From contig JANVCC010010406.1 of assembly GCA_025345505.1 (NCBI GenBank), forward strand, positions 15,127,186-15,191,185: a stretch of 64,000 bases of DNA. Direction: 5' to 3'. Numbering within the stretch: the stretch's first letter is position 1; every line of letters begins with the position of its first letter. The stretch is from Todiramphus chloris collaris (taxonomy: Eukaryota > Chordata > Aves > Coraciiformes > Alcedinidae). Shown here piece after piece: positions 1-13,623 of the stretch. Under the pieces are notes generated by a model. The model had not been told where the DNA came from, ran no database searches, and saw nothing but the letters and a program-made list of their open reading frames with translations. Made by a program: the position numbers and the translations under genes.

Positions 1-3000
1 ACTCTGTCCCCTACTTCCTACTGCAATAAGAAATCCTAACTAATACTGAACTATAATATATACATGTATAACACAAGGATTTGTGGTTCTTGCCTGATTA
101 AGTTATCCTGTTTCACCTGAAATGGCCAAACTCAGTTTTTCACTTAGTAAGGACACTAATAACATTTCTCACCTCTCTCCAACCTTATTTCACACAGTGC
201 ACAAAGCTTAGTATCAGGACTCTGCCTGTGTGTATACTTGCCTCAATTGTCAACTCCCCTTCTAGTTTCTGCTTAACTAAGACAAAGGATGGGTTTGTGG
301 CAATGGACTGACATGAGAACCAGTGATTGACTAAGCTTCTAATTACCTTAATAACAAAATATTTGATGTTTTGATTCAGAAGACCCCCAGGAATAACATT
401 ACAGACAGTCCTGGACATTTCTCCGAGTGGTCTGTGCTGTCTATAGACCAGCTGATTAGTATTGTTTGTGTAATTAAGTTGTGTTAACAAACAAGACAAG
501 GGAACTTGACCATTCCAGAAAGCAGGTCTAGCTGCTGAATTAATCAAATTATATAGACAATTTTAAATAGCCAGTGGAAGCTTTTCCTACATATGCAGGA
601 GCTGACAGATGTCTTCTGCATAATTTGCAGTAATTTATAGAAATGGATCATGTGTGTGCAGAGAGTGGTCACATAAGTTTGCAGGGGATTTGAACTGTAA
701 TCCTCTGGCCTAATGGCAGACCGAGAATCTCCTCTGAACCAGATGAATATATTGTTGTAAGGACCCTTGCATTGGAGTCTTCCATCACCATCCACACAAT
801 GATCAACAATTTTTTGAGAGATTCGGTTCTCCATGTGAGCCTTACACTCTGCAAAATAGCTCAACAATTTGAAGATTTTAATTTAATCCAGAAAATCTAT
901 CTGTTAATGTCTGTACAAAAAGGAACAGGCAAAGACAAAAAACATTTCCAGAAATTGTTAGGGAGTATTTGACACAGAATATGCTGACCATAAAGATACC
1001 CTATTGTTACAATGTCATTTACTTAAGAAATCAGATATAACAGAAAATATTATCAATTTATGCTTGTACCCTGTCCTCAGTATCAGAATTAAATCTACAT
1101 GGAAACCTCTGTCATGTCTAAAATGGCATACTTTTATAATCATCCATCCTTGCTGAAAAAAATATGATGAGAATAACTTCCTACTGAATATAAAAATATT
1201 CAGAATAAAAATATTGTTAAAGAATATTTTAACATATTTTAAATTCACTTTGTAAGGAAAATATAAATGTAAATGTGTTGCTTTTTCTATTGTGTTTACT
1301 TTATCAGTATCAACATATTTCTTCAGGATTAAATTTAGGAATAAATCCTCTTTGCATGACTAAACTAAATTATTTTGGTTTAATAATATTGTCTCATTTC
1401 ATTGTGATTTTTTTATTAACACAGGATCATTTCAAAAGCATAAGAGTTTCCAAATCTTTGTTGCACATTCTTTTAGAAAGCTCCCCCCCCCCCTTTTTTT
1501 TTTATCACCTGACAGTCCTTTCTTTCTCTGTTTTTCTCAGTCTCTCTCAGTTTGTTTTTGTCATGTTATTGTCAATATGAATGAGAAAAGTTGAAAATGC
1601 CCCACTTATCTAAAAATGTCATAGAAATCACTATGTCTTATTTGGCTTTGGTGAAGGACCACATCTTTCTATGAACTTTATTTTAGCCATAGAATAAAGT
1701 TAGTATTGCCTTTAGACATATGTAATATCTAATGCAATGTTTCCTACTGGAGAAGATTAACTAAAGTAAAATGTTTTTACATAGTTGAGGCAAAATAAAG
1801 CAAAATATTTCCATAGTTTCAAAATAATTGGCAGGCAATTTTAAACAAATTTGTTCTATAAAAGATCTCAAAGCAATGACTTTTTCTGCCTGAGAAGAAA
1901 TGGCAAAATGGCACAACCCCTAAGTAGAAAAATTACATTTTATGAGCAGTTTCAAAAAGTACTTACTCGCAGGTGCTAGCATAAGTTGTTGTCAAACAAC
2001 ATTACATGGGAATAAGAGATTTCTCCTTCTATTGGAAGACTACAAGTAAGAAACGAGTGAAGTTTAATTTAGCTATGATACAGGACAAAAATGTGAGGCA
2101 AGAGAAGTCAAAGAGGGAAGAAAGTCTCCATTCTTTACTACCAGTAAGTAATATAACTACAGGGAGCCTTTGGACACCACCTTCTAATTTCTTGTGTTTT
2201 CTCTTCCTGTGCTGAAATTGATTCTCATGAGATCCTCATTTTATCATTTGAGCAAAGGGGTAAATGATGGCCATGTCATATTTCATGCCACAAGAATACA
2301 CAGAATAACACTTTTCACACTCTTCTAAATGTGCATTTAAACCAGTAGTCATTCAATATTTTATGATCCCATACACTGAGACTAAAAAGGCTTTCTTTCC
2401 AGCATGCTTGACCTAAAGGGAGTAAATGAAAAATAGTCTCTAGCTTATCTTTAACTGTCTCCCTAGCATACTAATGCTGAATCTGGAAAAATGGCAAAAC
2501 TTAAAATATTCATGAAAGCCAGCCTCTGGGTTGAAGCAGGGAGAGTAATTCAATACTCCATAACCAGCAGTGAAATTCTGCAATGGACAATCATCAGTAG
2601 CAATTGTTGCAATAGGAAACAGGTCCTTGAACTGACAGCTTGATAGGTTAAAAGCTTCTAGACTCTCTCTGAAACTTTAAAGCCTGAAGAAGAGAACATT
2701 ATCCTCATGCTGTTTTACTTTCTGACAATCCTTCTTCTTCACCAGGATAAACAGTTGGTCCTCACAAAAACTGTTGGTACTCAGATTCACTATTTTATAC
2801 ATCCATGCCATTGTTCACTGTCTTCCAAAACACAGAAACGCTCCAAAGATCATTTAACCACCTTCCAGTCCCAAGCAAAATGTGTAGGTATGTGTGTTCA
2901 TTATTCAACTTAGATTTAATTTTTATTCTACTAAAGCTTAAGAAGCAGCCGTGATCACAATACACAAAATGTGTTAATTAAATGTGATAGCACATACATA

Positions 3001-5749
3001 TATCTACACACACACTTACACGTATACATACACATTTACTCATACATGTACAAGTGAAAACATTGAACTAAGGAACGGTTAGAAATATATTGTAACAAAA
3101 CTCCCTCAAACCCAACCTTAAAACATTTCTCAGTGTATCTGAAAGCTAGCACAGGACAGATGTGCAACTTCTATCCAGGACTTCTCCCTAGCTTCTGTCA
3201 AGATTACTCATTTTTGTAATGGAGTTATTACACTGACTTAGGGAAAAAGATGGATTGACACAAGCAGCATTTTACTGCAAATAGGATGCATCTTATCTTC
3301 CTTGATATAGCTAAGAAGGATTATACATGCAAAGTAGATGAATGTCAAGCCAGGAAAAGTTACACAAAAATCTTGAACACTACTGCTCCCCAAAATGTCA
3401 TCTTTTGGGTAAAGTGAAGGTTAACAATAAAACTGTGCCTAATTCCAAATGTTATGAATTACAGGGTACTTCCAGTATGTTAACTGTTCACCTATATTCT
3501 CTAAATATATGAAGAAAATTTTTCTTCTTAATTTCTTACAAACTGAGAAAGCCTCACACAACCTCTACCTCTCAAGGCCTGGAGAAACAGATCTTGCTGA
3601 TAAAGGAACTTGAGGCAGAGGCATCAAATAAGGAATTTCTGTCTCACTACATCTTCCTGCCAACAAATGTGTCTTTGCAGGGAGAAGAAAGGTAGCCTTC
3701 CTCTAAAACACTTTACCCTTCCCTGTGAGACTCCTGTGTAAGTATTTCCTGACTAGTCCAGGATTTTGGTTTTGAGATTACCTGAAAAGATGCCTGGATA
3801 CCTGAGGCCAACCCACATACCTGCTTACTATTTGAAATCACAAATCTTCTGAAAGCACACAGTTTTGTAGCTGTGTAATAAATTCAGCACTGAAATATCA
3901 AAGAAATATGAAGAAAATATCACTGAAATATGAAGTAATGGATAGGTATATTTTAGACCATTAGTTATTTTGAGCTTTGATTCCTATAGACAGGAATCAT
4001 TACTCAATGAATGCAGACTGAGAAGGAAAACATAGACTTACCCATCAGACTGTAGGAACAGAAGAATCACTGAGATAGTGACCACTAAAGGTTTTTTAAT
4101 CTATAATCTGTTGATCTTTTGTTAGTGGAAATACATTCACTGATTGGTCTTTTTTGTACCAGATGTGAGTGGACAATCCTGAGGAAAACATCTCAAAGCA
4201 ATGTGAAGTTCAGTCATTTGAATCTGAAATCAGTTGACAGAGTGAAAAGTTTACCTTATGAGCATAGATTATATTTTTTTGAAAAAGGTGAAGCATGAAG
4301 CACCTTGTCAGGATCACCACAGGGTTGATTAATGGACATATTCACCTTCAATTTTTACCACTGAATTTTTCTTCCAGTCCTGTTGAGAGCCTCCTCTCTC
4401 TACAGAAACTATGTTTCTCTACATAGGAACTCATATAAATTCTCCATCTGAGTGAACTGGACTTCAGAGTTTTTCTTTTTAGGGTTCCTTTCATAGTTAG
4501 TCTATTTTGTCTTCTGTTTTGAGATTCTATTTAAAACTCTTTTTCATGTCTTGTTCCCCATACCTATGTTAGAGCACATGAAGAAATAATAGTTGCCTCC
4601 TTTTTGGCTCATTTAATCACTTCCAGTGTAACAGACAGTAATGACAGAAAAGCCTACATGATTTTGAAGGGCAAACCAAAAGAAGAAAAGAAACCGACTG
4701 TCAGGTGTAATGTTTGTTTCTTAATCACTGCTGTCACATCGAAAAACTATGAAATAAACGCTTTTTTACAAGGTGTAGATGTGACTGAAAAATTAATAGA
4801 AGCACTCTTTTATTAAGATCTTGTCTGAAACCTATTAGATATAATAGGTAGACTGCTTAGGCTTTGCTTTGAATCCCAAACACTACACATTATCAAAATA
4901 TTATTAAAATTAAGATAGTATAGTAATTCTAGCTGTCTTATAAACTCTGTTCAAATTTTCTTACTTGTTCACAGCATATTATGTGAAAAATTATCTGTGC
5001 TTCAAAAAATTAAATTCATACTAAAGCAGAAGGCCCTCTACTCCACAAGAAAGTTACTTTGGCATTATAATCAAATGCCCAGACTAGCACAAATTCAGGG
5101 TTTTAAATTAATTTCTTTGTACACTGTATTTATAATGTCATGAGTTTGCCTCTGCTGTCATTTTTCCTTGGGATTACTTTTATATGTAAGAGCTCACCAA
5201 AGGGAGTCAAGATTGTAACATTATCAGACCATATGAATAAAGATTAGCTTAGTTAAGACTAGAAACACAGAAAGAAGTGTACCTATATAACAAAAATAAA
5301 TTCTAGAGAAATAAACAAAGAGCATAGGAGGAAAATTTATTAAAAAAAAACCAAACTAAAATATCATAAATAAATCTGAAAACAAGCAAAAATAAAAATA
5401 AGCCTGTAGCCCCTCACCCCTTTCCAATCTATTTGAGATTCTCTGTGTGTAACATTGCTAATAGGTAAAAATGTTGAAGTTTTGGGGTTATCAATTTGAA
5501 CAATGCTAGCACTAACTACTGCTGAAAAACTGAATAAAAGAAAGGAAAAATAAATAAAATACTCTTGTCATATTTTGATACAAACCTTAGGCAAACATGT
5601 TTTAAGTGAAAAAAAGAACCATAAGCTACAGAGAGGCTTTGGCTCTGCAGTTGAGATTTCCTTGCAAACTCATCACATTCCAGACACTTCTCCCTAAGCA
5701 TATTGCCATTCCTTGATTCTTCTTCCACTTCATAAATAATGTCATTTAT
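1..5749. other. AT-rich unique sequence, no gene recognised
   Basis: No coding exon, RNA gene or recognisable transposon was found in this stretch. The reading frames on both strands are short (about 120 residues or less), low in complexity, and show no family motif that I know. Simple-sequence features are a C-run followed by a T-run at about 1485-1503, an imperfect CA/TA-rich tract at about 2990-3050, and short A-rich patches near 5340. This is consistent with avian intergenic or intronic DNA. Confidence 0.6.
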
Positions 5750-6180
5750 ATTTCAGTGGGATAAATCCAAGAGTAGGCATGTGCTAGCAGAGTTTGCTGG
5801 TGGCACAAATTGAGTAAGCACTTAAATAAAGTATAAATAGCAAAATAATCTTATGGAAAATTGAATGCTTCTGAGAACTGAAGTAACAGGGGCAGAACAC
5901 AATGCAATGATGCAACGAATAAAACTGTATGATTAGTCCTTAGTTTGCTTTTGCACTGAAGGAAAGAAATAGATTTGTTAACTGGAACTAGAGGACAGAG
6001 AGAGATCAGAGTGAACAATCAATGCTTATGAAGTGACTGTAGAGTATGTGAGGTATTTCCGTTACAAATACGAAGGTATTAATAAAATCATGCTTGCCAT
6101 TAGCAAGACTTCATGTGGGATACAGTTTTGTTCAATCCTATTTGAGGAAGACATATTTAGACTTCAAAAGCTGCCAACTA
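5750..6180 (+). mobile_element. Probable ancient CR1/L3-like LINE remnant
   Basis: Two short plus-strand segments resemble the conserved core of CR1 ORF2. Near 5787-5812 the translation reads AEFAGGTN, comparable to the SKFADDTK reverse-transcriptase box of the other copies here. Near 6100-6150 a second segment (RLHVGYSFVQS, then a Lys-rich stretch) is comparable to the [11 protein letters not shown] block. They are about 320 bases apart; intact copies have about 400, so some deletion would be needed. Both catalytic Asp residues are gone. The rest is too decayed to align by eye, so this is an inference that profile searching could overturn. Confidence 0.35.
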
Positions 6181-9100
6181 CATAAATTAGGCAGACCAAA
6201 GGAATGAATTTTCTCTGTTATGGGTGAAAAATGAAGGGGACTGGCTGTTTTAAGCAGCAAAATGAAGACTGAGGGAGGATGTAAAGCTGTCTTAAATGTA
6301 CATGTTGAAGCTAAAAGCACATGGAAGTAGAAGCTCTACTTAGGGCAGAGGATAAGTGAGCATGAGAGAATAAGAACTTGAGCCTGGAAGCAGGAAACGG
6401 GTTTCCACGGGAAGACAACCCTTTAAGTCCACCATCCTTCCTGTGTCCTTCTCTTGGACACTTACTATATTACAGAGCTTGTTCACTCCTGTTCTGCGAG
6501 GGAAGCTGTTGTACAAATCCTTTTTGTATTTGCCTTGTTTTGTGACTTGGTTCTTCATAGACATTATCAGCTTATGTGATGAAGTAGACTAGAAAATCAG
6601 ATGCCCAGTAGTAGAAAGCAATCAGAGGGTACTGAATAGAAGATCAGCAACTTATTCTGCTGCTTCTATTCTATGAATCATTAGGCATAAATATCTCTGA
6701 AAATTGTACTCTTACATCTTCACTGTAAAGTTTCACCTCTTATGCAAAGTTTTATCTGTAATCAACATCTTCTACTGGGTGCTTATATATGTGAAGACAT
6801 TGCGTTCTACTAGTGGTTTAGCACAAGTTAGACCAAAGGATTAATGGAACATTGATAAAATGGTGATATCAACTATGCATTTATTAAACTAGGTAATATA
6901 ATACTGGTTTATTTGGATTATGTAATTGCTAAGCCTACCTTCTATCTTCCCAGCTCCTGCATAAAAAATCAGTGTATGAATTTAAGGGTCACTTAGATTT
7001 GAAAAGTGATGCAAAATTAGAGTATTTTCTGCAGACTACACCATCCATATCAAAGACATACTCAAGGAGGAATTATGAAAGCCTTTCTCGTGAAGATTTT
7101 CCTGCTGACATTTCAAAGGGCATGCATTCATCATGTTCCAGCATAACACAGATTGTCCATATGAAATTCATGCTATCAGGTTTGCCATTAAGGCAGCAAC
7201 TGAAATATCTTCCTGTGTTACCAAACTTATTAGCAAGAAAGCACTCAAGAACTAACCTCAATAGAGTAAAAATGAAAACATCTACACTCTTTCTGTACCT
7301 GTCTCTTGTTCAAAATTTTGAGTCCAAAGCTTTAACAAAGAGAAAATAAAAGGAAAAACTTAGTGGAATGCATCAGAAAACAAGGTTGCAATCCCTCATA
7401 ACCTACATTTTCTCTTTCTTTTAATAAAATCCTGAGACCAAGGAGTACTTAATTCACATGTTTTGTTAATGGCACTCAAAAATAGCACACATTTATAATC
7501 ATAAAAATCTAAGAGCCATAATACTAGTCTATGGGAAAATAGAATGTGAGCAACTAGATAACCGCTGCATGAAATCATATTCTTCAGTGCTGCTGGAAAA
7601 CATAGGCCTTGTTTTTCTTCAACAAACACATCCTTCCAACAATCAGACATGGAGAAATAGAAAATGAGAAATGTAGCCACTTAGCCCAGGTGAAATTGGA
7701 ATTCTGCAATCAGAAATATAAATGTAAACTTTATTTTTAAAGGCAAACTCAAGTAAAAGGAGTACCATTCACAAATTCTGCTATTATATGCTTGTATATA
7801 ATTCTCCAAGAGTCTTTTTAATCCACATAACTTTGCATTTAAGTATTGCTTTTGGAGTCTAATCCAAAGTCAGTAGAAAGATTTATTTTTGTGCCTGCAA
7901 CAAGGTGTTTAAATGCATAAACTTGCATAGTTCTTAGAACTATAGAATAGTTGTAATTTCCAATTATTGTTTTTCTAAAACTATTTAGAAGTCATGAATA
8001 TTGGGCAAATTAATTGCACGCTTTCACATGTGTTTGGCTGAATTATTGCGGAAACCTAATTTGACCAAAGATGGTGCTTGTGATAAAAATTATGTCAAAT
8101 TTAAAAGCTCTCCTACTATCTCTGCACCTTTTGTACATCACTCACTGAAGCATGACCATGGTCAGTAAACCATGTTAATACTGCCATAAATATTTACAAA
8201 TGGATGTGATGGAAACAAGTGCAAGAACAGAGATCACTCCTTCACTTCATTACAACTGCCCACAAGAATCAAATATTTCATTTAAGACTTGACTGGGTTT
8301 TCTTTAAAGAGGACAGAAAAAACATTTTGTTTTACTGGGAAAAGGAGGAGAAATGGTTTAGCTGTTGTGTAGTGAGTGTAATTTTAATGCTAGAATTGGA
8401 GGAATGTAAAAGGTTATGGAGTCTAAAGCATTTTTAGGTAGCTTTTCAGGAGACAGGAGATTGCCTCAGATAATGGACATCCAGGATACTGAGGGAAGAT
8501 GTTCTTCTGATGAAGATGTTTACCTTTTCTCATGGTGGCAGTTACTCCTACTACCAGAGCAGAACAACAGGATTATGAAACATATATTTTGCACTGTGTA
8601 AAATAGAGTTGTGTAGTAACAGTGCAATTTTGTCTATGAATTCTTGGCAAGAAAATATTAACTTTAATTATAATTTCTTCTCATATTTTTCAGATACCTA
8701 GAAGGTCAAAACTGGGTTTCTACAGAAACAGGAATGAGTGACAGCAGGAGATACTAACCTACAGTCCTGTGTCACACTGTAACATACATAAGTGGCAAAT
8801 TACGGTTACACATCTACCCTTTCCTTTCATGCAATACCAAGTCCTCACAGAAGCAGCTATCTTAAAGTTTTTAGTAAGAAATGTTATTTTAACTGCCTGG
8901 GAATCTAATTTTCTATTATGCCACATCTTTATGGCAGTTCTAATGCTCAAGCAAAATGATTGAGATGCACAAGAAGAGCAGAAGCATAATAGAAATTACT
9001 GTCTTGAGACTCTGAATCTTTTGTCTCTCTGTGCTGATTTAGTATCCTCCTGAGCCCCCTGAAACCTTAAAATGGAGTTAATCTGTAAAAGATTATTTAA

Positions 9101-12100
9101 TGCACAGAAAGGTATGTGTGCTTCTTGACTTCATAAAACTATAAAATGTTCTAAAGAACAAATAAACCTCCCTGCAGCTGTGTTACATATCTACTAAGAC
9201 ATCCAACAGGTTCTTACTTTGTCCCTCTTAGATGTATGTGGATAGCCATCTATTACATTTCCTTTAAACTCTGCAAAAATTTCAAGCAAAAATCTTTAAT
9301 TAGAGAGATACAAAGGCACAGTTTGTTAATCTATGAGAACAAAAAGCAACTTTACAGAGTTAGTGGCTTTAACTGGTTCTACATTGTTTGTTTTTTTTCC
9401 CCATTTGTTTTGGAGAAGCCCAACAACCTAGGGCAATATAGAGTATTCTGACTTCATAATAAATTGGACTGATAAATAAGTGTGGTTTGGTTTTGTTGGT
9501 GGGTTGAGTTTTTTTGGTTGTTTTCTTTTTTTTAAGTCAAAATCTCCTGACATAATGTAAACAATATGACAAATTCAAACTACGAGTGGCTGTCCCTTGT
9601 GCACACACCTCATGGATGCTTCCTATAAATAGGAGGAAACTGTATTGATGAGAGCTTTAACTAGGCATTCAGGTAAGCAGACTAGTGAGGAGAGTGGTGT
9701 GTTTATAGAATAACAGAGGTTTTTCCTCAGTGTACCACATCAGTTACACAGGAGAAACTAAAAAGAACAGGAGTGGAGAAACTGTATCATGGGAATATTC
9801 TTCTCATGAATTCACCACTAAGATATTTTTACAGTAGTGTAATGCCAATTACTCCTGGTTCACGTAGATCAGAATTATGCCTGTGGTTTTTTTGTTAGAA
9901 GTATATTGTTATTATTTTCTTATTGTGGAACTTACTCTAATGCCTCTAAAATGTAAGACCAGCTGCAATACTATATTCCACAGTTAAATTGCAACTGACA
10001 CATTCCACTGCAGGTGTGTTCTTGCAGTTATCAGAGGGCCTTACATCAACCTCATTTGCTATGGTTTGAGAAGTAGGAACACTGACAAATACAGAGGCAG
10101 AAATATCTACCCAAGTGCATTAGCTTTGGTTATATTTCTAATAGGCTCAATTGCTTAAGGAACCTTCTCTTTCTCTCTAAATCTTCATCACAATCAAATC
10201 CAATTTTGATGCCCTTTTGCTCAGCAAAGAGGTGGAGTGATTGGTCTGGGATTGGCAGCAAAGGACTACTGAAAATGCTTTCCTTCTTGTCATTTCTGTG
10301 GTACCTTACAGCCTCAATGATTTCCCTTCACTTTGTAAAGGAAGAAAAAAGGAAAGGACAATGGCCTCAGCCATATTTTAAAACTGTAACTGCTCTTGTC
10401 TCATCTGGGTTCTGCAACTTGTGATATGCTGATAGATGCCGTCTACCACTCCTATGTGAGGTCTGAAAAAGTCAGCTCTTTGTGACCTTTCATATATTTG
10501 CTGTAGCAGTGCATGTGGGCTGAGGGAGGCTCATGATTTTGGAGCAGAAGCATGTCGCTCTGATTCTGTTTTGCAGTGGCTAAACCATCATCACTCAGTG
10601 GTCTTTCTCATCAGACCTGCTACCTTCTTACTGAATGAGTCCTCTGAACAGCAGAAATTGTTTTTACCAGGGATATTTTGTTCCTTCAGTTCATTACTAT
10701 TTCCTTACATTTAGAAGAGCATATGCAAATAGGTGTCTCAAAAGTCTGATTACCTATCTGAGTGCCTTTTGTTTCAGATTCCTCTTTAATTTTATATTTT
10801 TGGTAAAAATGACAGGAGTAGTAGCAAACACCCTGTTACTTTCATAGAACATACAAATAGGCAGGTATTCTTGAATTGCAGTTTTGATACAGGAATAAGA
10901 TTTCTTCTCTATATCATTAAAACAATCTTTGTTTCACACCCAGGTAGAATTGAAAATACCATAGCTTGGTACTTTTATTATTTCTTTTCTTTGCCTTTAT
11001 ATATATATAAGCCTTGCTTATATTGTGAGAAATGTAGGATTATAAACCCTTGGAGGTTATCAATGCATCTCTTTGCTTCTGTGAGAAACTTGGGACCATA
11101 GGGAGTACACCAAACAGAATCAGGATTTTATGGTCTAAGGAGTCTTGCATGAAAAAATAATTAAAAAAAAAAAAAAAAAAGCGTTCTAGGTTGTGCCTTG
11201 TTTTATTCAATGAACTGAGGAAGAGTAAATCCACTTACAACAATCAGGCTGGAAAAGACAAAGTATTAGAAGAGATTGAAGGTTGTCATCACATTTTTAT
11301 GCTATACTCACTGGAATAAACAAGTTCCATTTTCAGTTTTGTAACAATTTCAGCAGGTAAACATCCTATCATAGATATACATGGTTATGTGTAAACCTGT
11401 TCAGTTTATCTTTAATTGAAACTGAAATAAGCCACTTGTCACTAGGAGGCTTCGCTAAGCTCCCAAACTGACTCTCAAATTAGCAAAGCTGATCCTTCTG
11501 TGCTTAGCTGCTTGCATGCTAACAAGGTGATCAATTTTCTTTTATTGTAATGTCTTAAAATGCGTTGTCCTGCTGCAATGTACTTTTGTTCTTAGTCTTT
11601 CATGAATATTTAGCAATCAAAAAGGAAAGGTAACTGTTTTTTTAAAGTAACTTCCCCAACTACCATTAATCATCTGTGACTAGCTGCAAAATTTCCAGGG
11701 GTCCCATCATTCTTTGAAGCTCTGCCTAGTATCATTTAGCTGGTTCATACCTGCTGAGTGTGCCAGTGATAGCATTGACATGGCCATTAAAAAATAAAAT
11801 CAACCTGTTTTGTTTTTTACAGAACTTTCATTCACAGAATGCACATACACACACAGCCAGACATAGACAAAAAATCTCACTATATTACAGAAATTTAAGA
11901 TACAAGAACCTACACAGAAGATGTTAATACAGTAATAATTATCTCATGGCAATTCACACGTTAGAAGTGTTGTACAAATATTAACTATGTGATCTACACA
12001 ACACCCTTGCAAGATAGATAATTAGGAGTTATTATTCCAATTTCACACACAGGGAAAGTCAGACATGCAAATCCATGATCCTGCAGTGTTCTGAGCCCCA

Positions 12101-12469
12101 GCAGCTGAACTGCAGTGGGGATTAAAGAAGTGTGTTACTTTTAGGACGCCCTTAATAGTTCACCAGATCTATACCCAAGTGTTTATTAAATAGTTATATT
12201 TAATAAAGAAATACTTACCACCCTCAATCTCATGTTAACAGCAATAGGTTGTTTGTAATTGCTCAGAGTGGACAGATATTTATATGACATACCTAAATAT
12301 GAACTAACTTCTTTTGAACGTCCTAAAATGCCAGGAATTAATGACAAAATGGACTAGAGATTCAAGACTGTGTTGAAGCAAATTCTTTCAGCACTGGAAA
12401 TAATTCTAACTACACTGCTTATAGGAAGTGTAGAGATTACTTAAGATTTCATCAGTTAAGAAGTGTGAG
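6181..12469. other. AT-rich unique sequence, no gene recognised
   Basis: No supported gene. A frame at 6972-7349 on the plus strand (125 codons) is the longest here, but it lacks recognisable motifs or signs of exon structure. Low-complexity tracts include a G/T-rich stretch at about 9480-9535 and an A18 run at 11163-11180. Two patches, about 7990-8080 and 11440-11600, look less degenerate and contain homeodomain-like ATTA/TAAT cores. They could be conserved non-coding elements, which cannot be decided from one sequence. Confidence 0.55.
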
Positions 12470-12605
12470 AATCATTGAATCATTTAGGTTGGAAAAGACC
12501 TTTAAGATCATCAAGTCCAACTGCAAACATAACACTGACAATCCTACCAATAAACCATGTCCTAAGTGCCACACTACATGTCTTTAAAATGCCTCCAGAG
12601 AATCA
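12470..12605 (-). mobile_element. CR1 LINE 3'-terminal fragment
   Basis: Reading the minus strand, this is the 3' untranslated tail of a CR1, ending at the low-coordinate side with the usual GATTC-type terminus. The plus strand shows the reverse complement: GAATCATTTAGGTTGGAAAA, then a pyrimidine-poor stretch with CATCAAGTCCAAC, a signature shared with the CR1 end at 52672. Similarity fades after about 12605. The copy is heavily 5'-truncated, as most avian CR1 insertions are, and carries no coding sequence. Confidence 0.8.
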
Positions 12606-12659
12606 CAATCCGGAGAACATGAAACTTACTTATTTATTAAATATTCAGTTATCTCCAGG

Positions 12660-12691
12660 TTAACTTAAATCTAAACTAAAAATTAAGTTAA
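12660..12691. repeat. Short inverted repeat, 9-bp arms
   Basis: TTAACTTAA at 12660-12668 is the exact reverse complement of TTAAGTTAA at 12683-12691, separated by 14 AT-rich bases. It sits just beyond the CR1 tail and just before a larger hairpin. It may be chance in AT-rich DNA. Confidence 0.6.
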
Positions 12692-12714
12692 ATATAAATA
12701 ATAAATAATAATGG

Positions 12715-12750
12715 ATTAAATGAAATATGGGTATCCATATTTCATTTAAT
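12715..12750. repeat. Perfect hairpin, 16-bp arms, 4-base loop
   Basis: ATTAAATGAAATATGG (12715-12730) is the exact reverse complement of CCATATTTCATTTAAT (12735-12750), with the loop GTAT. A perfect 16-bp palindrome with a 4-base loop is unlikely by chance, even in AT-rich DNA. It could be a template-switch product or the core of a small non-autonomous element; no flanking target duplication was identified. Confidence 0.9.
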
Positions 12751-13590
12751 TTCCATATCCATCACATCATATACACACTGTATACGCACATAGCTCTCCT
12801 GATAGATTTTTACAGTTTGAACAGAGTCTTCACTGGTAAAAGAATACAGTTACTTTGGATATGCTTCCCTATGCTAAAGTCATATCTTTCCAGATGTGTG
12901 TAGATAGCCTTGGGGTAAATTGGTGGAGTGTCTGTACATCTGTGTTTCAGTCATCTCTGGAATTACAGGCAGATTGGTACCCTCCTTTTAAAGACTCTCT
13001 ACAGAGAAAAGATTCATAACTTCACACTCTGCAGGAAGAATTTCCCAAATATACTGTCTCTAGCTTAGAAAAAATAATACTTCTCATACTTAAAAAGGAT
13101 GGAAAATCTAAGCAGTGAATATAGCAATCAACAGTGAGACCCAGAGCTTTCAGTCAAGTAAGATCTTCATGTCTACTTTTTCTGGTTTTACCTGCTGATA
13201 TAACAGAACACATTACTTCTGTTCCCCATCATTGTTTTACCAGATAAAAGCCTATTTTTAAAAACACACTTTTCAATAAAATTATTCTTTTTAAGTCTAA
13301 CTTTTTACAATTGTCACTTTTTATGAAAAGTAAACTAAAGAATATTTATATAATTACATTGTGATAGGAACCCCAAAGAATCCTAAAATATTTGAAAGGG
13401 ATGCATAAATTAACAGTCTTTTCAGGAACATTTTCTTGCACCAACACAGATGCTCATCCTTTACAAAGCCTAAAGAAACTGTGATCCAGTACAAAGGCAA
13501 AAAAAAAAAAACAAAGGAGTGAAGGAAACAGAATATAATTCCTCCAATTTGAATTTGTCCTGAATATGAAACAGACTTACTTTTTTTTAC

Positions 13591-13623
<33 letters not shown>

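Noticed and set aside
6972-7349. 125-codon plus-strand frame as a possible host exon
   Set aside because: No recognised motif, a Lys/Ser/Leu-rich composition typical of AT-rich DNA, and an overlapping antisense frame. Nothing shows coding bias.
13592-13621. Poly-A run as the tail of a processed pseudogene
   Set aside because: No gene-like sequence or polyadenylation signal was seen upstream, and a short T-run precedes it. A simple homopolymer is the better explanation.
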